From contig CAIRYQ010000058.1 of the NCBI GenBank assembly GCA_903882875.1, positions 1 through 46,973 of the forward strand: 46,973 bases of DNA, read 5' to 3'. Numbering within the stretch: the stretch's first letter is position 1; every line of letters starts with the position of its first letter. Positions 18,404 to 29,653 of the stretch are shown one piece after another. Source of the DNA: an uncultured Spartobacteria bacterium. Its GTDB lineage: Bacteria; Verrucomicrobiota; Verrucomicrobiia; Chthoniobacterales; Chthoniobacteraceae. The notes under the pieces are model-generated. The model made no database searches. It saw only the letters and a list, made by a program, of their open reading frames with translations, and had not been told where the DNA came from. A program made the translations under genes and the position numbers.

Positions 18404-19503
18404 CGTGTTGGTGAATTGGTTTGCGAAAGGATGAACCGCGCGATGTCACGCGACGCGTCCGGCTTCGAGAGCTTCGTGATCGCAGCGTGCCAGCGATGCC
18501 ATAGCGCGGCGTGATTTTCCGCCACGAGCGAGACGGCCTCCACGATCGCATCGTCCGATTCGCACAGCGCGCCGCAGCCGTTCTCAACGATGAGGCGCGC
18601 GTTGCCCTCCTCCTGTCCGGGCACGGCCTTCGTGATGATCATCGGCGTCTTCGCGGCGATGGCCTCCTGCGTCGCAGCACCGCCCGCCTTGCCGATGAGG
18701 ATATGATTTTGCATCAGCAGTTCCGGCACGAGCGGCGTCCAGCCATGCAGTTCGATTTTTCGCCCGGCCGATTGCGCGGCCGCCGCGATGGCACGCCCGA
18801 CGGACTGATCTTTCCCGTACGCCACCGTGAGCGCGATGCCCGGAATCTCCAGCAGCCGTCCCACGAGCCGCGCGGCGACGGAATGCCCGTGGTTCACCAT
18901 GTAAAAAATCCGCAGCGGCTCGCCATCGCCGGGCGGCGTGCGCACGATCGTGGAGTCCGCAAATTTCACCTGCACCGGAAAGCCGAGCGCATGCACGCGC
19001 TCCGCAGGCACCGCACCGCGCATCACGTCCGCAGTCGCCTCGTTCGGCACGATCCACGAGTCCGATCGGAACTTCCACCAGACGGAATTCACCGTGATGC
19101 TGTCCGTCACGATCGTGTGCGAAGCGAACGGCGGATTTTTTCCCGGAAACATCCGGTCCAGCAACCAGCCGTACACCGGATACACGGACGCGATCGCACA
19201 CGGCTGCCGCTCGGCGAGCACCTCGGAAAATTTCCGCCGCAGCGAACCCATCGCCGGCATCATCCAGCGCAGCAGCGGCGTGCGATCCAGCGCGCGGTAC
19301 ACACCGGCCCACAGCGGCGCGGCGCGGTTGATGCACTCGATGTAGAGCCGCTCCGCAATCTTCTGCCTGCGCCCGTACGTCTCGCGAAAAATGTCCCGGA
19401 TCTCCGCCTCCGCGCCCGCCTCGGTGAGCGCCGCCGCGAGCCCGCGCGCAGCGGCGTTGTGGCCTTCGCCGTAGCCGGCGGTGAAAATGAGGACGCGTTT
19501 CAT
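18400..19503 (-). CDS. MGDG-synthase-like / GT28 glycosyltransferase
   Basis: The start at 19503 gives MKRVLIFTAGYGEGHNAAARG; the glycine-rich loop followed by GH and AA is the N-terminal signature of MGDG synthase and UgtP (GT28, MurG-like). The C-terminal half has HGWTPLVPELL and IGKAGGAATQEAIAAKTPMI, the sugar-nucleotide-binding part. The length (367 residues) fits. The likely reaction is transfer of a hexose from a UDP-sugar to diacylglycerol to make membrane glycolipid. It overlaps the HAD gene by 4 bases and is divergent from the pseudopilin gene. Confidence 0.85.
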   Translation of the reverse strand: MKRVLIFTAGYGEGHNAAARGLAAALTEAGAEAEIRDIFRETYGRRQKIAERLYIECINRAAPLWAGVYRALDRTPLLRWMMPAMGSLRRKFSEVLAERQPCAIASVYPVYGWLLDRMFPGKNPPFASHTIVTDSITVNSVWWKFRSDSWIVPNEATADVMRGAVPAERVHALGFPVQVKFADSTIVRTPPGDGEPLRIFYMVNHGHSVAARLVGRLLEIPGIALTVAYGKDQSVGRAIAAAAQSAGRKIELHGWTPLVPELLMQNHILIGKAGGAATQEAIAAKTPMIITKAVPGQEEGNARLIVENGCGALCESDDAIVEAVSLVAENHAALWHRWHAAITKLSKPDASRDIARFILSQTNSPTR

Positions 19504-19697
19504 TGGGAGGCCGTTGCGCATAGCTGGACACAGGCGCGGCGGCAAACGACATTCGTGTGAACGTCCAACACAGGCGCCCTCCCCTCTCGTGCCTTTCCCC
19601 GGCCGCCCCCGCCTCCCCGCGCATAACGGCTTATTATGAAAATCCGCGCGTGCTTTTTCACTTCCGGCCCGTACTTTCCCACACCCCATTTGAACCG

Positions 19698-20342
19698 ATG
19701 AAAAAAATCCGCGCCTTCACCCTCATCGAGCTGCTCGTCGTCATCTCGATCATCGCCATCCTCGCCGGCCTCGCGCTGAAGGCCTTCGGGCCCGCGATCG
19801 AAAGGGCACGCTCCACGACCGACCAGAACAACCTCGCGAGCATCGGCAAGGGCATCCGAATGTTTCTGAACGACAAGGACGACTCCATGTTCTCGCTCTC
19901 CGACACGACCGCGTGGCCGGCCACCCTGCAAAGCAAATACGTACCCGACTGGCATTCGTTCCAGTCGCCGTTCGACAAGCGCCCGACCTTCAACGGCAAT
20001 CCGCCCGCGCCGATCAGCTACGCGATCAACAAGGCCGTCCTCGATACCATCCTCCTCAGATGGGACAACTCGCCATCCATCGTCATCATGGCTGCTTCAA
20101 ACGTGGACACCGCCGTCCCCGGAAACAAGGTGCAGTTCGTCGCGGTGACATCCGACGATGGTCCGAGCGTGCCTGTCATCAACAGCCCACCCTCCGTCGC
20201 GGGGTGCGGCACGCATCAGGCACGGCAATCCATCAACGTGCTCTTCGGAGACGGCCACGTCGACCAGATCCCCTGGTCCACTTACATTGACAGCACGAGC
20301 ACCATCGGCAAGCAGCGGTGGAGCCCGATGAGTTCAAACTGA
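19698..20342 (+). CDS. Type II secretion-like pseudopilin (prepilin-type protein)
   Basis: The 214-residue protein starts MKKIRAFTLIELLVVISIIA. Cleavage is expected between Ala6 and Phe7, leaving Glu at +5 followed by a hydrophobic helix. The C-terminus has NVLFGDGHVDQIPW, the terminal motif of the many stand-alone prepilin-like proteins of Planctomycetes and Verrucomicrobia. The usual His lies 11 rather than 9 residues before DG. It has no secretion-system neighbours here. The ATG at 19698 is chosen over an upstream one (19557) because the signal must be N-terminal. Confidence 0.9.
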   Translation: MKKIRAFTLIELLVVISIIAILAGLALKAFGPAIERARSTTDQNNLASIGKGIRMFLNDKDDSMFSLSDTTAWPATLQSKYVPDWHSFQSPFDKRPTFNGNPPAPISYAINKAVLDTILLRWDNSPSIVIMAASNVDTAVPGNKVQFVAVTSDDGPSVPVINSPPSVAGCGTHQARQSINVLFGDGHVDQIPWSTYIDSTSTIGKQRWSPMSSN

Positions 20343-20375
20343 ACCGCCGCGCCGCACACACGCGGCACCCCGGCT

Positions 20376-20948
20376 TCACGCAAAGCGGCACTCCGCCGCC
20401 AGCGCCGCCTTCAGCAGCCGGACATACTTCGTCCGCGGAATCTCCACCGTGCCGAACGTGCGCAAGTGCGGCGTGTTCCACTGCGTGTCGAGCAAAGTGA
20501 ACCCGCGCTCGCGCATCCGCGCAACGAGCCCGACGAGCGCGACCTTCGAGGCATCCGTCTCGCGGTGGAACATGCTCTCGCCGAAAAACACGCCACCGAG
20601 CGCGACACCGTACAGCCCGCCGGCGAGTTTCCCGTCGCGCCAAGCCTCGACGGAATGCGCGTGGCCGAGCCGGTGCAGGTTCACATAGCTCGCAAAAATC
20701 TCCCCGCTGATCCACGTCTCATCGCGCTGCGCGCAGCCGCGCATCACGTCTTCAAACGCCGCGTTGATGCGAACCTCGAAGGTGTTTTTTTTAAGCGTCC
20801 GCCGCAACCCGTGCGGGATGTGGAAGCGATCATCCACCGGGATGATCGCGCGCGGATCCGGCGAAAACCACGCGATCTCCCCCGACGGCACCGCCATCGG
20901 AAACGCACCGCTGCGGTAAGCGTGCAGGAGAAGGTCTGCGGGGATCAT
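20376..20948 (-). CDS. aat: Leucyl/phenylalanyl-tRNA-protein transferase
   Basis: Aat adds Leu or Phe to proteins with N-terminal Lys or Arg, marking them for ClpS/ClpAP degradation. Family blocks are clear: LLLHAYRSGAFPM, WFSPDPRAIIP, TWISGEIFASYVNLHRLGHAHSVEAW, GGLYGVALGGVFFGESMF and LLDTQWNTPHLRTFG. At 190 residues it is the compact form. It converges on the pseudopilin gene with 33 bases between stops. Confidence 0.95.
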   Translation of the reverse strand: MIPADLLLHAYRSGAFPMAVPSGEIAWFSPDPRAIIPVDDRFHIPHGLRRTLKKNTFEVRINAAFEDVMRGCAQRDETWISGEIFASYVNLHRLGHAHSVEAWRDGKLAGGLYGVALGGVFFGESMFHRETDASKVALVGLVARMRERGFTLLDTQWNTPHLRTFGTVEIPRTKYVRLLKAALAAECRFA

Positions 20949-21017
20949 CTTCGGTGCGAGTCACTCAGCAAAAAATTGCACGACTGGCGAGCACGGAACT
21001 TCGGCGAAAGCCGCGCG

Positions 21018-23306
<2,289 letters not shown>

Positions 23307-23381
23307 GAGCGTTAAGAGGACGCGCATCGTGCAAACGCGCGCAGGCGGCGCAATCGGTAAGTTCGTAACGCAAGCGACCGG

Positions 23382-24143
23382 CTACCCGCGATTCGTGCGG
23401 CGCGCGATCCGCCGCACGCACTCATCGAGCACGGCCATGTGTGCGCGCACGCGCATGTCCAGCGCGGCCTCGGACGGCGTCTCGAAGGTGAAGGTGTTTT
23501 CCGAGTGAAACAGGTGCAGCCAGATCGCCTCCGGGTAGCCCATCGTCTCAAATTTCTTCGGCGAGATGCGCCGCCGGATCAGCCCGTTCTTCGCCGTGCT
23601 GCTGTCAATTTTCACACGCGGATCCGCCGGCAGGATTTTCGCCGCCCGCCGCAGCAGTTCCTCGCCGAAGTCGTGCGGCCCGCGCTGCACCTCATAAAGG
23701 TAGATGCCCTGCGCGTCGTAGTCCTCGTGCATCGGCAGCGCGATGTGGAAACGGTGCGGCTGCGTGACCTTGCGCACCGCGGCGACAACCGGGTGCCGGT
23801 CGTCGTGAAACATGCGGTTCAGATCGCGCCCGCGCGAATCAGTCCGCACGTTGTTCCGCAGGCCCCACGGATTCAGGCACGGGAAAATCAGCAGCGGCAA
23901 CTCCGCGAGCCGCGCCGCATTTTTCTCCGCCCATCGCGCGAGCGCCTCGGGCGCGGCGGGCTCGTCGCCGTGGATTCCCGCGGAAAGATACAGCCCGGCA
24001 TTTCCCGCGAGCCGCGGCGTCTCGATGTAAAACAGATCAGAGCCGTCGTCCTTCGCGAGCGTGCGCAGCCGCAGCCCGGCCGCACGCGCGACGCTCCGCC
24101 AGCGTGCGATGAGGTGTGCGTAGTCGTGTGAACGGTGGAGCAT
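23382..24143 (-). CDS. M14-family zinc carboxypeptidase-like protein
   Basis: The start at 24143 (MLHRSHDYAHLIARW) gives 253 residues. The zinc site is HxxE in AGIHGDEPA (His58, Glu61) plus His139 in LPMHEDYD. Substrate-binding arginines are in NNVRTDSRGRDLNRMF, and the catalytic Glu is probably in FTFETPS. It is closest to the succinylglutamate desuccinylase / murein-peptide amidase branch (MpaA-like), which cleaves small peptides in the cytosol. The true substrate is unknown. It is divergent from the SGNH hydrolase gene with 84 bp between. Confidence 0.82.
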   Translation of the reverse strand: MLHRSHDYAHLIARWRSVARAAGLRLRTLAKDDGSDLFYIETPRLAGNAGLYLSAGIHGDEPAAPEALARWAEKNAARLAELPLLIFPCLNPWGLRNNVRTDSRGRDLNRMFHDDRHPVVAAVRKVTQPHRFHIALPMHEDYDAQGIYLYEVQRGPHDFGEELLRRAAKILPADPRVKIDSSTAKNGLIRRRISPKKFETMGYPEAIWLHLFHSENTFTFETPSEAALDMRVRAHMAVLDECVRRIARRTNRG

Positions 24144-24227
24144 GGCCCCGTGTCGCACATCCGCGCGCCACGGGGGAGCGGAAAGATTGCGCCTTGCGTC
24201 GTGCATCGCGCGTGGTCGTATCGCGTG

Positions 24228-24884
24228 ATGAAACTCCGATTCCTCCTCGCCCTGCTGCCCTCGCTGTTGCCCCGGATCGCGGACGCCGATCCTGCGAAAT
24301 GGGAAAAATCCATCGCCGCATTCGAGCAGGCGGATCGCGAGCATCCGCCGCAGAAAGGCGACATTGTCTTCACCGGCAGCTCGACCATCGCGCGCTGGAA
24401 AACCATCGCGGATTATTTCCCCGGCTTTCGCGTCGTGAACCGCGGCTTCGGCGGATCGCAGATGGAGGACTCGGCGTATTTTGCCGAGCGCATCCTCATC
24501 GCACACGAACCCGCGGCGGTCGTGATTTTTGCGGGGAGCAATGACATCAACGCCGGCAAGTCGCCCGACACCGTCGTGGAAAATTTCAAGGCCTACGCGG
24601 GTAAAGTGCGCGCTGCTTTGCCGAAGACGGAGATCCGCTACATCGAGATCACGAGTAGTCCCTCGCGCTGGGCGCAGCGCGACAAGGTCATCGAGGCAAA
24701 CCGGCAGATCCGCGCATTCTGCGAGGCAACGCCGGGCGTGAAGTTCATCGCCGTGCGGGAAAAACTCCTCGGCACGAACGGCGAGCCGCGGGAGGAACTT
24801 TTTGAGAAGGATCGCCTGCATCCGAATGCGGACGGCTACAAAATCCTCGCCAACGCGATCCGTCCGTTTCTCCCGAAACAGTGA
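24228..24884 (+). CDS. Secreted SGNH (GDSL-type) hydrolase
   Basis: The start at 24228 gives a signal peptide, MKLRFLLALLPSLLPRIADA. The 218-residue protein carries SGNH blocks: I FTGSSTIARW (catalytic Ser), II RGFGGSQMED, III FAGSNDINAG, V DRLHPNADGY (Asp and His of the triad). The fold is that of platelet-activating-factor acetylhydrolase-like esterases, often acting on acetylated glycans. The substrate is unknown. It converges on the second SGNH gene with an 18-base gap. Confidence 0.87.
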   Translation: MKLRFLLALLPSLLPRIADADPAKWEKSIAAFEQADREHPPQKGDIVFTGSSTIARWKTIADYFPGFRVVNRGFGGSQMEDSAYFAERILIAHEPAAVVIFAGSNDINAGKSPDTVVENFKAYAGKVRAALPKTEIRYIEITSSPSRWAQRDKVIEANRQIRAFCEATPGVKFIAVREKLLGTNGEPREELFEKDRLHPNADGYKILANAIRPFLPKQ

Positions 24885-24902
24885 CGCGTGCGGCAGTGCG
24901 CG

Positions 24903-26060
24903 CTACTTTGATTGCAGCCGCGCGATTGCCTCCGAGACGAATGCGGTGAGCCGTTCGGCCATGAGCCTGTGCCCCGCTGCATTCGGGTGGATGCGCTCGC
25001 CGAAGAGCGCCTTGTTCGAGGGCCACGATGCCTCCGTCAGCTCGGGAAATTCGATCGCGGCGATGTGATTTTCCTTTGCCGCGTCGCGCAGGCGATTCCG
25101 GTACGCGGTCATGCGCGCGCCTTCGGCGGGATCGGTTCCGGCGTCCGGCTGCGAGGGATCGATCCCCGGTGTGTTCGGGTCGCGATACACCGGCAGCAGG
25201 ACTCCGAACCACGCGTTCCTCTCCACGCACGCGCGGTGCATTTCCAGAAAGTGCGCGACATATTCCTCCTCCGAGGAACGCGGTTCCGGCGCGGTGCGGC
25301 CCGGAGCCGGGGCGGTGCGCCGCTGCGCGGATTCCGCGATGTGGAGCAGGAGCTGGCTGTGGCTGATGAGCCGGCGCACAGACACCTGCGAGCCGCCCGC
25401 GGACATCGTCGCGCGATCGGGCAGTCCGGCGGAGCGCACGTCGTTCCAGCCGAAGCACGCGAGCACGATGTCCGGCGCGAGCGATGCGATGTCGCGCCGC
25501 AGCCACGCGAGGCCCTGGCCGCTCGTGTAGCCGGGGCACGCGAGCGGCAGCACCTCGATTTCGAGTCCGGGAAATTTCGCGCGCAGCGAGTCCTCGAGCA
25601 GCGAGGAATACGGCTTTTCCGTCGCATCAAAATCCGCGGGGTTTTCCTTTTTGAATGCGACGGGCACGCGGTAGCCGAAAGTCACCGAGTCGCCGAGCAC
25701 CACGATGCGGAGGCCTTTTTTTGCACCGACATCGCGGGTCATGCGCAGGTGCTGCGCATTCGTCGTCACGGGCGTGTAGTCCCACCAGATGCCGCGCAGG
25801 TTTGCCTTCAATCGCCAGCAGAGCAGCGGATCGAATTCAAACATGCCACCCGTCGTCTCGCCCTGAGTGTCGGAGCGGAGCTGCGGCGAGGTCACAAAGA
25901 TCGAGAGCGGATCCAGGCGCTTGGAAAAAATCCGCACGGCGACTTCCGCGAGTGCGACGAGCACCGGCACGAGCAGCACGGAAATGATGAGCAGCTTCAG
26001 CTTGGTTCCTCGTGTCGTGGTCATGAGTGGTTCCATGTTTTCTGGGCGCTCACGGGGCAT
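24903..26060 (-). CDS. Membrane-anchored SGNH/GDSL hydrolase
   Basis: The product has 385 residues. One N-terminal membrane helix (LLIISVLLVPVLVALAEVAV) is followed by an extracytoplasmic esterase domain with block I VLGDSVTFGY, block II CPGYTSGQG, block III CFGWNDVR and block V ERIHPNAAGH (His; the usual Asp is Glu here). The start at 26060 lies 3 bases after the sulfatase stop, indicating coupling; ATGs at 26036 and 26024 are alternatives. Pairing with a sulfatase suggests removal of ester groups from a sulfated glycan, which is inference. Confidence 0.8.
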   Translation of the reverse strand: MPRERPENMEPLMTTTRGTKLKLLIISVLLVPVLVALAEVAVRIFSKRLDPLSIFVTSPQLRSDTQGETTGGMFEFDPLLCWRLKANLRGIWWDYTPVTTNAQHLRMTRDVGAKKGLRIVVLGDSVTFGYRVPVAFKKENPADFDATEKPYSSLLEDSLRAKFPGLEIEVLPLACPGYTSGQGLAWLRRDIASLAPDIVLACFGWNDVRSAGLPDRATMSAGGSQVSVRRLISHSQLLLHIAESAQRRTAPAPGRTAPEPRSSEEEYVAHFLEMHRACVERNAWFGVLLPVYRDPNTPGIDPSQPDAGTDPAEGARMTAYRNRLRDAAKENHIAAIEFPELTEASWPSNKALFGERIHPNAAGHRLMAERLTAFVSEAIARLQSK

Positions 26061-26063
26061 CCG

Positions 26064-27479
26064 TCATTTCTTCGGCAGCCGCGCAGGTTCGCGCGCGGCG
26101 GAGCCTTTCGTTCCCGTGAGTGTGTCGCCGAGTTCCGAGCGCATCTCGTTCGCAAACGCCGTGAGCGACGCGACGATTTCGGGACGCTCCGAGGAGCGAT
26201 CGGTCGTCTCGCCGATGTCACCGGCGATGTCGAAAAGCTCGGCCTTTTCGAGTTTCGCCGGACGGTAGTTCGACGGGATGCCGCCTGTGGCGCGCGGCAT
26301 TCCGACTGCGGAGCGGTAGGTGTGCGGGAAGACGAGTTTCCAGCGGCCGTCGGTCACGGACTGGAGTTCGTTGTTCGCATACCAGGTCGCGTAGGCGCGG
26401 TGCGGATTCTTCGCGTCCGGCCCGCCGCTGAGGATCGGCCACACGTCGAGGCCGTCAATTTTCCGCTCCGGCAATTTTGCGTCCGTGAGCGCGGCGACGG
26501 TCGGCAGCATGTCAATCGTCATCACGATCGTGTCCGTCCTTGTCCCCGCGGGAATTTTTCCCGGCCATCGCATCACGCATGGCACGCGCGTGCCGCCATC
26601 CCAGCTCGTGCCCTTGCCCTCGCGCAGCGGCCCGGCGCTGCCCGCGTGATCGCCGTAGCTCAGCCACGGGCCGTTGTCGCTGGTGAAGATGACCAGCGTG
26701 TGCCCGTCAACGCCCGTGCGTTTCAGCACCGCGAGCACCTCGCCGACGGACCAGTCTATCTCCTGGATCACATCGCCGTAGAGACCGGCACCGGACTTGC
26801 CTGCAAATTTCGCGCTCACATGCAGCGGCACATGCGGCATCGAGTGCGCAAGGTAGAAGAAGAACGGGCGCGCCTTGTTCCTCTCGATGAATGCGACGGC
26901 GCGCTCGGTGTAGCGCGTGGTCATCTGGTTCTGATCCTCGTGCGTCATCGCGAGGATGATCACCTTCTCGCCATCGTACATCGGCAGGTCGGGATACGTG
27001 CCCGGCTTTGCCTGCGGATGGTGCGGCCACATGTCGTTCGAATACGGCAGGCCGAGCCATTCGTCGAAGCCGCGGCGCATCGGCATCCACTCCGGCTTCG
27101 CGCCAAGATGCCATTTTCCCGCCATGCCGGTCGCGTAGTTTTTCTGCTTCAGCATCTCGGCGATCGTCATGTCGCCGGGATCCAGCCCGATCGGCGAACC
27201 CGGCCCGAGCGCGCCGTGGATGCCGACGCGCGAATGGTAGCAGCCGGTGAGCATCGCCGCGCGCGACGCGGAACAGACCGCCGAAGACACATGGTAGTTT
27301 GTGAAGCACCGCCCCTCCGCGGCCATGCGGTCGAGATTGGGCGTCGCGTAGTTGCGCTGGCCGAACGCGCCGATGTCGCCATAGCCGAGATCGTCGCAGA
27401 AAATGATGACGACATTCGGCGGACGCTCGGCAGCATGCGCGCTGAGGATCGTGAGGAGGAGAATGAGAACCGTTTTCAC
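26064..27479 (-). CDS. Secreted arylsulfatase
   Basis: The 471-residue protein has signal peptide MKTVLILLLTILSAHAAE. The metal-binding start is NVVIIFCDDLGYGD (Asp29, Asp30). The formylglycine motif CSASR places the modified Cys at 69 in the C-x-A-x-R variant. Further sulfatase blocks are GKWHLG, FFFYLAHSMPHVPLH and IFTSDNGPW. It hydrolyses sulfate esters, probably on polysaccharides, in the periplasm or outside. It heads a leftward pair with the anchored SGNH hydrolase. An anaerobic-type or FGE-type maturase is not in the window. Confidence 0.93.
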   Translation of the reverse strand: MKTVLILLLTILSAHAAERPPNVVIIFCDDLGYGDIGAFGQRNYATPNLDRMAAEGRCFTNYHVSSAVCSASRAAMLTGCYHSRVGIHGALGPGSPIGLDPGDMTIAEMLKQKNYATGMAGKWHLGAKPEWMPMRRGFDEWLGLPYSNDMWPHHPQAKPGTYPDLPMYDGEKVIILAMTHEDQNQMTTRYTERAVAFIERNKARPFFFYLAHSMPHVPLHVSAKFAGKSGAGLYGDVIQEIDWSVGEVLAVLKRTGVDGHTLVIFTSDNGPWLSYGDHAGSAGPLREGKGTSWDGGTRVPCVMRWPGKIPAGTRTDTIVMTIDMLPTVAALTDAKLPERKIDGLDVWPILSGGPDAKNPHRAYATWYANNELQSVTDGRWKLVFPHTYRSAVGMPRATGGIPSNYRPAKLEKAELFDIAGDIGETTDRSSERPEIVASLTAFANEMRSELGDTLTGTKGSAAREPARLPKK

Positions 27480-27953
27480 GCGGGATGCGTGGCAAGTGTG
27501 GCGGCGCTTGTCAAAGCAGGCCGGTGCGCGTGCCGTTCAAATGTCACACCAGTCTGTCGTCATTTTTCCGTATCTCACCGGATAGCAGGTGAAGCTCCGT
27601 GAAAAGTGGCGACCCTAACGGGATTCGAATCCTGTGGCAACGAATGCTACGTGACCTCTTTGTGTTTCGTAAGATACTGGCAATGAAGTATATGCGAAAC
27701 TATCGGCTTCGCAGTCAAATTCTGAGCAGGTCGCAGAAAGGCACAAAAACGGCTTGAATTTGTCACGTTTTGTCACGGAAAACGACTGCCTGAACGGATG
27801 CGAAAACCGTGCCGTCTCCAATACGCGACGATGAATCTCAAAGAATCTTTGTTCGGCGATGGTGCAGGCCCGAATGGGGTGAGGGTGTGGTTTGAAGATC
27901 TTGCCCCCGAGTTCACATGACGCATGTTTTCGGTTTGTCGAATGTGATGTGAT
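27480..27953. other. Intergenic boundary of the integrated element
   Basis: No gene is seen in these 474 bases. The short leftward frame within 27615-27821 has no recognisable content. The only structured item is the tRNA 3' remnant at 27607-27630. The sequence to its right is visibly less GC-rich (27640-27900) than the chromosome to its left, consistent with a junction. Confidence 0.6.
27607..27630 (-). other. Truncated tRNA 3' end, probable attachment site
   Basis: Read leftward, the sequence gives a T-loop TTCGAAT, T-stem 3' strand CCCGT, acceptor 3' strand TAGGGTC, discriminator G and CCA (27607-27609). The matching ACGGG and the rest of a tRNA are absent to the right. A lone tRNA 3' end is the classic footprint of a tyrosine integrase target. 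The fragment's 5' side faces the conjugation genes, which places the element to the right of it. Confidence 0.7.
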
Positions 27954-28871
27954 TCAGCCGAGGAGCCGCGATTTCAATTCGTCCGTTTGCTGACGAAACT
28001 TTTGCGGATTCAGTTTTTTCAGCTTGGCAAGATTTTGCTGCTTCCACCGGATCGCAGGCAGGTCTTGCAAATGCCGGCATGACATCAAGCTCCATTCCGG
28101 CTCACCGCTCGCGAGACTGAGCAGGAAATCGCGTTGCGCTTTCGTGAGGGCGGCGGGGAGTTCCTTTCGCAGGCGCTCGCGCGTTGCAACCAATTCAGCC
28201 AGCGAAACCGGTTCATTGGCCATGCCTGCAAATTCGTTCTCGAATGCCAGCTCCATGTCGTTGTCGCGCGAAAACAGAACCTCGTGAATCGGGCGGTTGT
28301 GCCCGGCAAGATAGCACACGAAGCACTCCACGATTTCGGTGCTCAGGCCGTGGTGCTGATACATGCCGCGAACGTCGAAGAGATCACGCGGATGCTGGCG
28401 GTCCATCGCAGCGACGAGCTTGCTGCCGTAAAGTTCGGACGTAGCCAGCATGGGAGCGGACAGTTCGGTGGTGAAAAGATCGCGCACGCTTTTGGACAGA
28501 CGGCGCGTCTCCACCGGCAACACCGTGCCGCGGAAAACATGATTCACTTCCACCTTCATCAAGCTCCGCGCCCTCTGCACGAGCAGCTTGACCTCGTCTC
28601 CGTCCTTGGTGCTGACCAACTCCGATTCGAGACCTGCTTCGGCAAGCCGCCGCTGCGTTGCGGACAATTCAGAAGCGATCTCATCCAACGCTTCGCCGCG
28701 TTCCTTTGTATGATTGGAATACACCACATCAATGTCCACGGAGAGGCGCGGCATTTCATGCACGAAGAGGTTCAGCGCCGTGCCGCCCTTGAGTGCAAAA
28801 CACGGTGTGCGAAAAACGTGCGGAGCGGCCTCTAGCAAAAGCCGCACGGTTTCAATGTATGCTTTGTCCAT
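27954..28871 (-). CDS. AbiEii-family nucleotidyltransferase toxin (system 1)
   Basis: Start 28871 gives MDKAYIETVRLLLEAAPHVF and 305 residues. The nucleotidyltransferase signature is FALKGGTALN (Lys28, Gly29, Gly30) followed by VDIDVVY (Asp46, Asp48). Later motifs are YGSKLVAAMDRQHPRDLFDVRG and a helical C-terminus. AbiEii toxins of type IV systems transfer nucleotides, reportedly onto tRNA, and stop growth during phage infection. ATG overlaps the antitoxin stop (TGATG), so they are co-translated. It lies at the left end of the integrated element. Confidence 0.87.
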   Translation of the reverse strand: MDKAYIETVRLLLEAAPHVFRTPCFALKGGTALNLFVHEMPRLSVDIDVVYSNHTKERGEALDEIASELSATQRRLAEAGLESELVSTKDGDEVKLLVQRARSLMKVEVNHVFRGTVLPVETRRLSKSVRDLFTTELSAPMLATSELYGSKLVAAMDRQHPRDLFDVRGMYQHHGLSTEIVECFVCYLAGHNRPIHEVLFSRDNDMELAFENEFAGMANEPVSLAELVATRERLRKELPAALTKAQRDFLLSLASGEPEWSLMSCRHLQDLPAIRWKQQNLAKLKKLNPQKFRQQTDELKSRLLG

Positions 28872-29653
28872 CAGGGTTTCAGGATTAGGGTGGTGCCGTC
28901 TTTCAACCGGGTGCTCCAACGGCTCCGGCCAAACGTGCGTTTCACCGATTGCCGCGCAGCGGCAGCCCAGCCGAGACTCAATTCCTCAGCCCATTGCACA
29001 CAGAGCCGGACGACTTTGACGCGCAGGCAGTTCTTGAGCAACGGCTCAAGAACTTCCGGACGCACGGAGCGAACGCTCTCCATGATGTTGCGTGCCTCTT
29101 CCACGCCCTGGCGCACGCCAACTTCGCTGAACAGTTCCAGCAATGCCCTTTCCGGGACGGAGGCGGGCGGTCCACCGGGCGTTTCCGGCAGCGGCTGTAG
29201 GCCGAAGCCGCGTGGCAGTTTCCGCGCAAAAAGACGACGGGCTGTGTAGTTTGACGGGAAACGGCGCGTGAACCAATCAGGCAACTTCGCCGGCACATCA
29301 CCCCAGAGGCAAAGGTGTTCGCGTGATGACAGATTGTGCCGCAGACCCCGCCACGCCAGCGCCGTCTTCCCGCCAACGTGCAGACCCGGTATTCGCGCTG
29401 CCAGGAACTTCAGGCAGGCATCGCGCTGAAGATCATCGTTTGGAAACATGAAGACCCCGCGCCCCAAGCGCACCAGCCATCCGGATTTCCAATAATGCGA
29501 TGCGAGGGAGGAGGAAATATCCAAAGCCCGGAGAGTCGCGATGTCGAACGGAGCGCCGCGCGGGATTTTGGTCTGAAGTGATTGGAGTAGCGATGTGTGC
29601 GTAGATAAAGCCACGCTTGAACTAACGCATGCAAACCAAGCAAATGCAAGCAT
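28871..29653 (-). CDS. AbiEi-family antitoxin / autoregulator (system 1)
   Basis: Up to 260 residues. A winged-helix N-terminal part (FDIATLRALDISSSLASHYWKSGWLVRLGRGVFMFP) precedes the larger AbiEi C-terminal domain (HVGGKTALAWRGL and PERALLELFSEVG). AbiEi proteins bind operators in their own promoter and neutralise the toxin. The start is uncertain: the ATG at 29653 lies inside a repeat block, while GTG at 29614 would put the repeats in the promoter. The Met-Leu-Ala-Phe-rich extra residues do not look conserved, which favours the later start. Confidence 0.82.
   Translation of the reverse strand: MLAFAWFACVSSSVALSTHTSLLQSLQTKIPRGAPFDIATLRALDISSSLASHYWKSGWLVRLGRGVFMFPNDDLQRDACLKFLAARIPGLHVGGKTALAWRGLRHNLSSREHLCLWGDVPAKLPDWFTRRFPSNYTARRLFARKLPRGFGLQPLPETPGGPPASVPERALLELFSEVGVRQGVEEARNIMESVRSVRPEVLEPLLKNCLRVKVVRLCVQWAEELSLGWAAAARQSVKRTFGRSRWSTRLKDGTTLILKP

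Noticed and set aside
24912-27602. An 896-codon rightward frame across the SGNH and sulfatase genes
   Set aside because: Antisense shadow of two genes with clear catalytic motifs on the other strand.
27615-27821. A 68-codon leftward frame next to the tRNA scar
   Set aside because: No domain, no start signal, and it overlaps the scar itself.
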